Shown here: piece by piece, positions 12,609 through 12,645 of the stretch
How positions within the stretch are numbered: position 1 is the stretch's first letter
How the letters are laid out: each line of letters opens with the position of its first letter
Assembly: GCA_946006895.1 (NCBI GenBank)
Contig: CAMFZO010000021.1
Coordinates: 1 to 12,645, forward strand
DNA length: 12,645 nt
Direction: 5' to 3'
Source of the DNA: an uncultured Clostridia bacterium
GTDB taxonomy: Bacteria; Bacillota; Clostridia; Oscillospirales; Oscillospiraceae
The notes under the pieces: model-generated
Databases searched by the model: none
What the model was told of the DNA's origin: nothing
What the model saw: the letters and a program-made list of their open reading frames with translations, nothing else
Position numbers and translations under genes: made by a program

Positions 12609-12645
12609 CTGTCTCTTATACACATCTCCGAGCCCACGAGACGTA
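12609..12645 (-). other. Illumina Nextera i7-side adapter (synthetic)
   Basis: CTGTCTCTTATACACATCT (12609-12627) is the Tn5 mosaic end in reverse complement, followed by the read-2 tail CCGAGCCCACGAGAC (12628-12642) and the first three bases (GTA) of an i7 index. The biological insert ends at 12608. Library origin, not genome. Confidence 0.97.

Noticed and set aside
32..12627. 19-bp perfect terminal inverted repeats, as if the window were a 12.6-kb composite transposon.
   Set aside because: They are the Tn5 mosaic ends of the Nextera kit, continuous with index and adapter sequence at both ends. No transposase is encoded.

Overview
The window is a GC-rich bacterial fragment. It most likely comes from a gut-type member of the Clostridia (Oscillospiraceae/Oscillibacter-like), an inference from gene content rather than a search: a QueT transporter under a preQ1-I-type riboswitch, a Gx (HepS component I-like) transporter, a TraX-family membrane protein, a phage-type amidase and a secreted protein with SLH domains. 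Both ends are synthetic. Positions 1-50 are an Illumina Nextera i5-side adapter with an 8-base index, and 12609-12645 are the i7-side adapter in reverse complement. The biological insert is therefore 51-12608, and its 19-bp terminal inverted repeats are Tn5 mosaic ends from library preparation, not a natural transposon.

Layout. (1) 75-863 (+): phage-type peptidoglycan amidase, closed by a clear terminator. (2) 963-1712 (+): TraX-family membrane protein with its own promoter. (3) 1783-3470 (+): a promoter, a preQ1-I riboswitch, then queT, a Gx-family transporter and a lipoprotein gene packed as one operon. It ends at a 19-bp perfect-stem terminator shared with the convergent unit. (4) 4979-3527 (-): a promoter, a small three-helix membrane protein of unknown function, and a glycerate-dehydrogenase-like D-2-hydroxyacid dehydrogenase, probably coupled in translation. 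(5) 5019-6712 (+): promoter, leader and prfC (release factor 3), divergent from unit 4. (6) 10872-6769 (-): a DEAD-box RNA helicase overlapping a divergent DprA/SLOG-fold gene, then glmS with its own promoter. The glmS and prfC units converge on a shared terminator. (7) 10985-12554 (+): a strong-looking promoter with phased A-tracts drives a secreted transglutaminase-fold protein with an InlB-like repeat and three SLH domains.

How the genes work together. Most are chromosomal housekeeping genes: translation termination (prfC), amino-sugar synthesis for peptidoglycan (glmS), RNA remodelling (helicase) and precursor uptake for the tRNA base queuosine (queT). The most informative regulatory element is the preQ1-I riboswitch. 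It sits on a transcript that also carries a Gx transporter and a lipoprotein, so these two may share a physiological theme with queuosine salvage. No CRISPR array, tRNA, rRNA, insertion sequence or obvious defence system was seen. I found no convincing large undescribed system; the better leads are the riboswitch operon, the helicase/SLOG pair and the SLH-anchored transglutaminase-like protein. The longest gap without a gene is 10786-11060 (275 bp), and it holds two divergent promoters and several short repeats.
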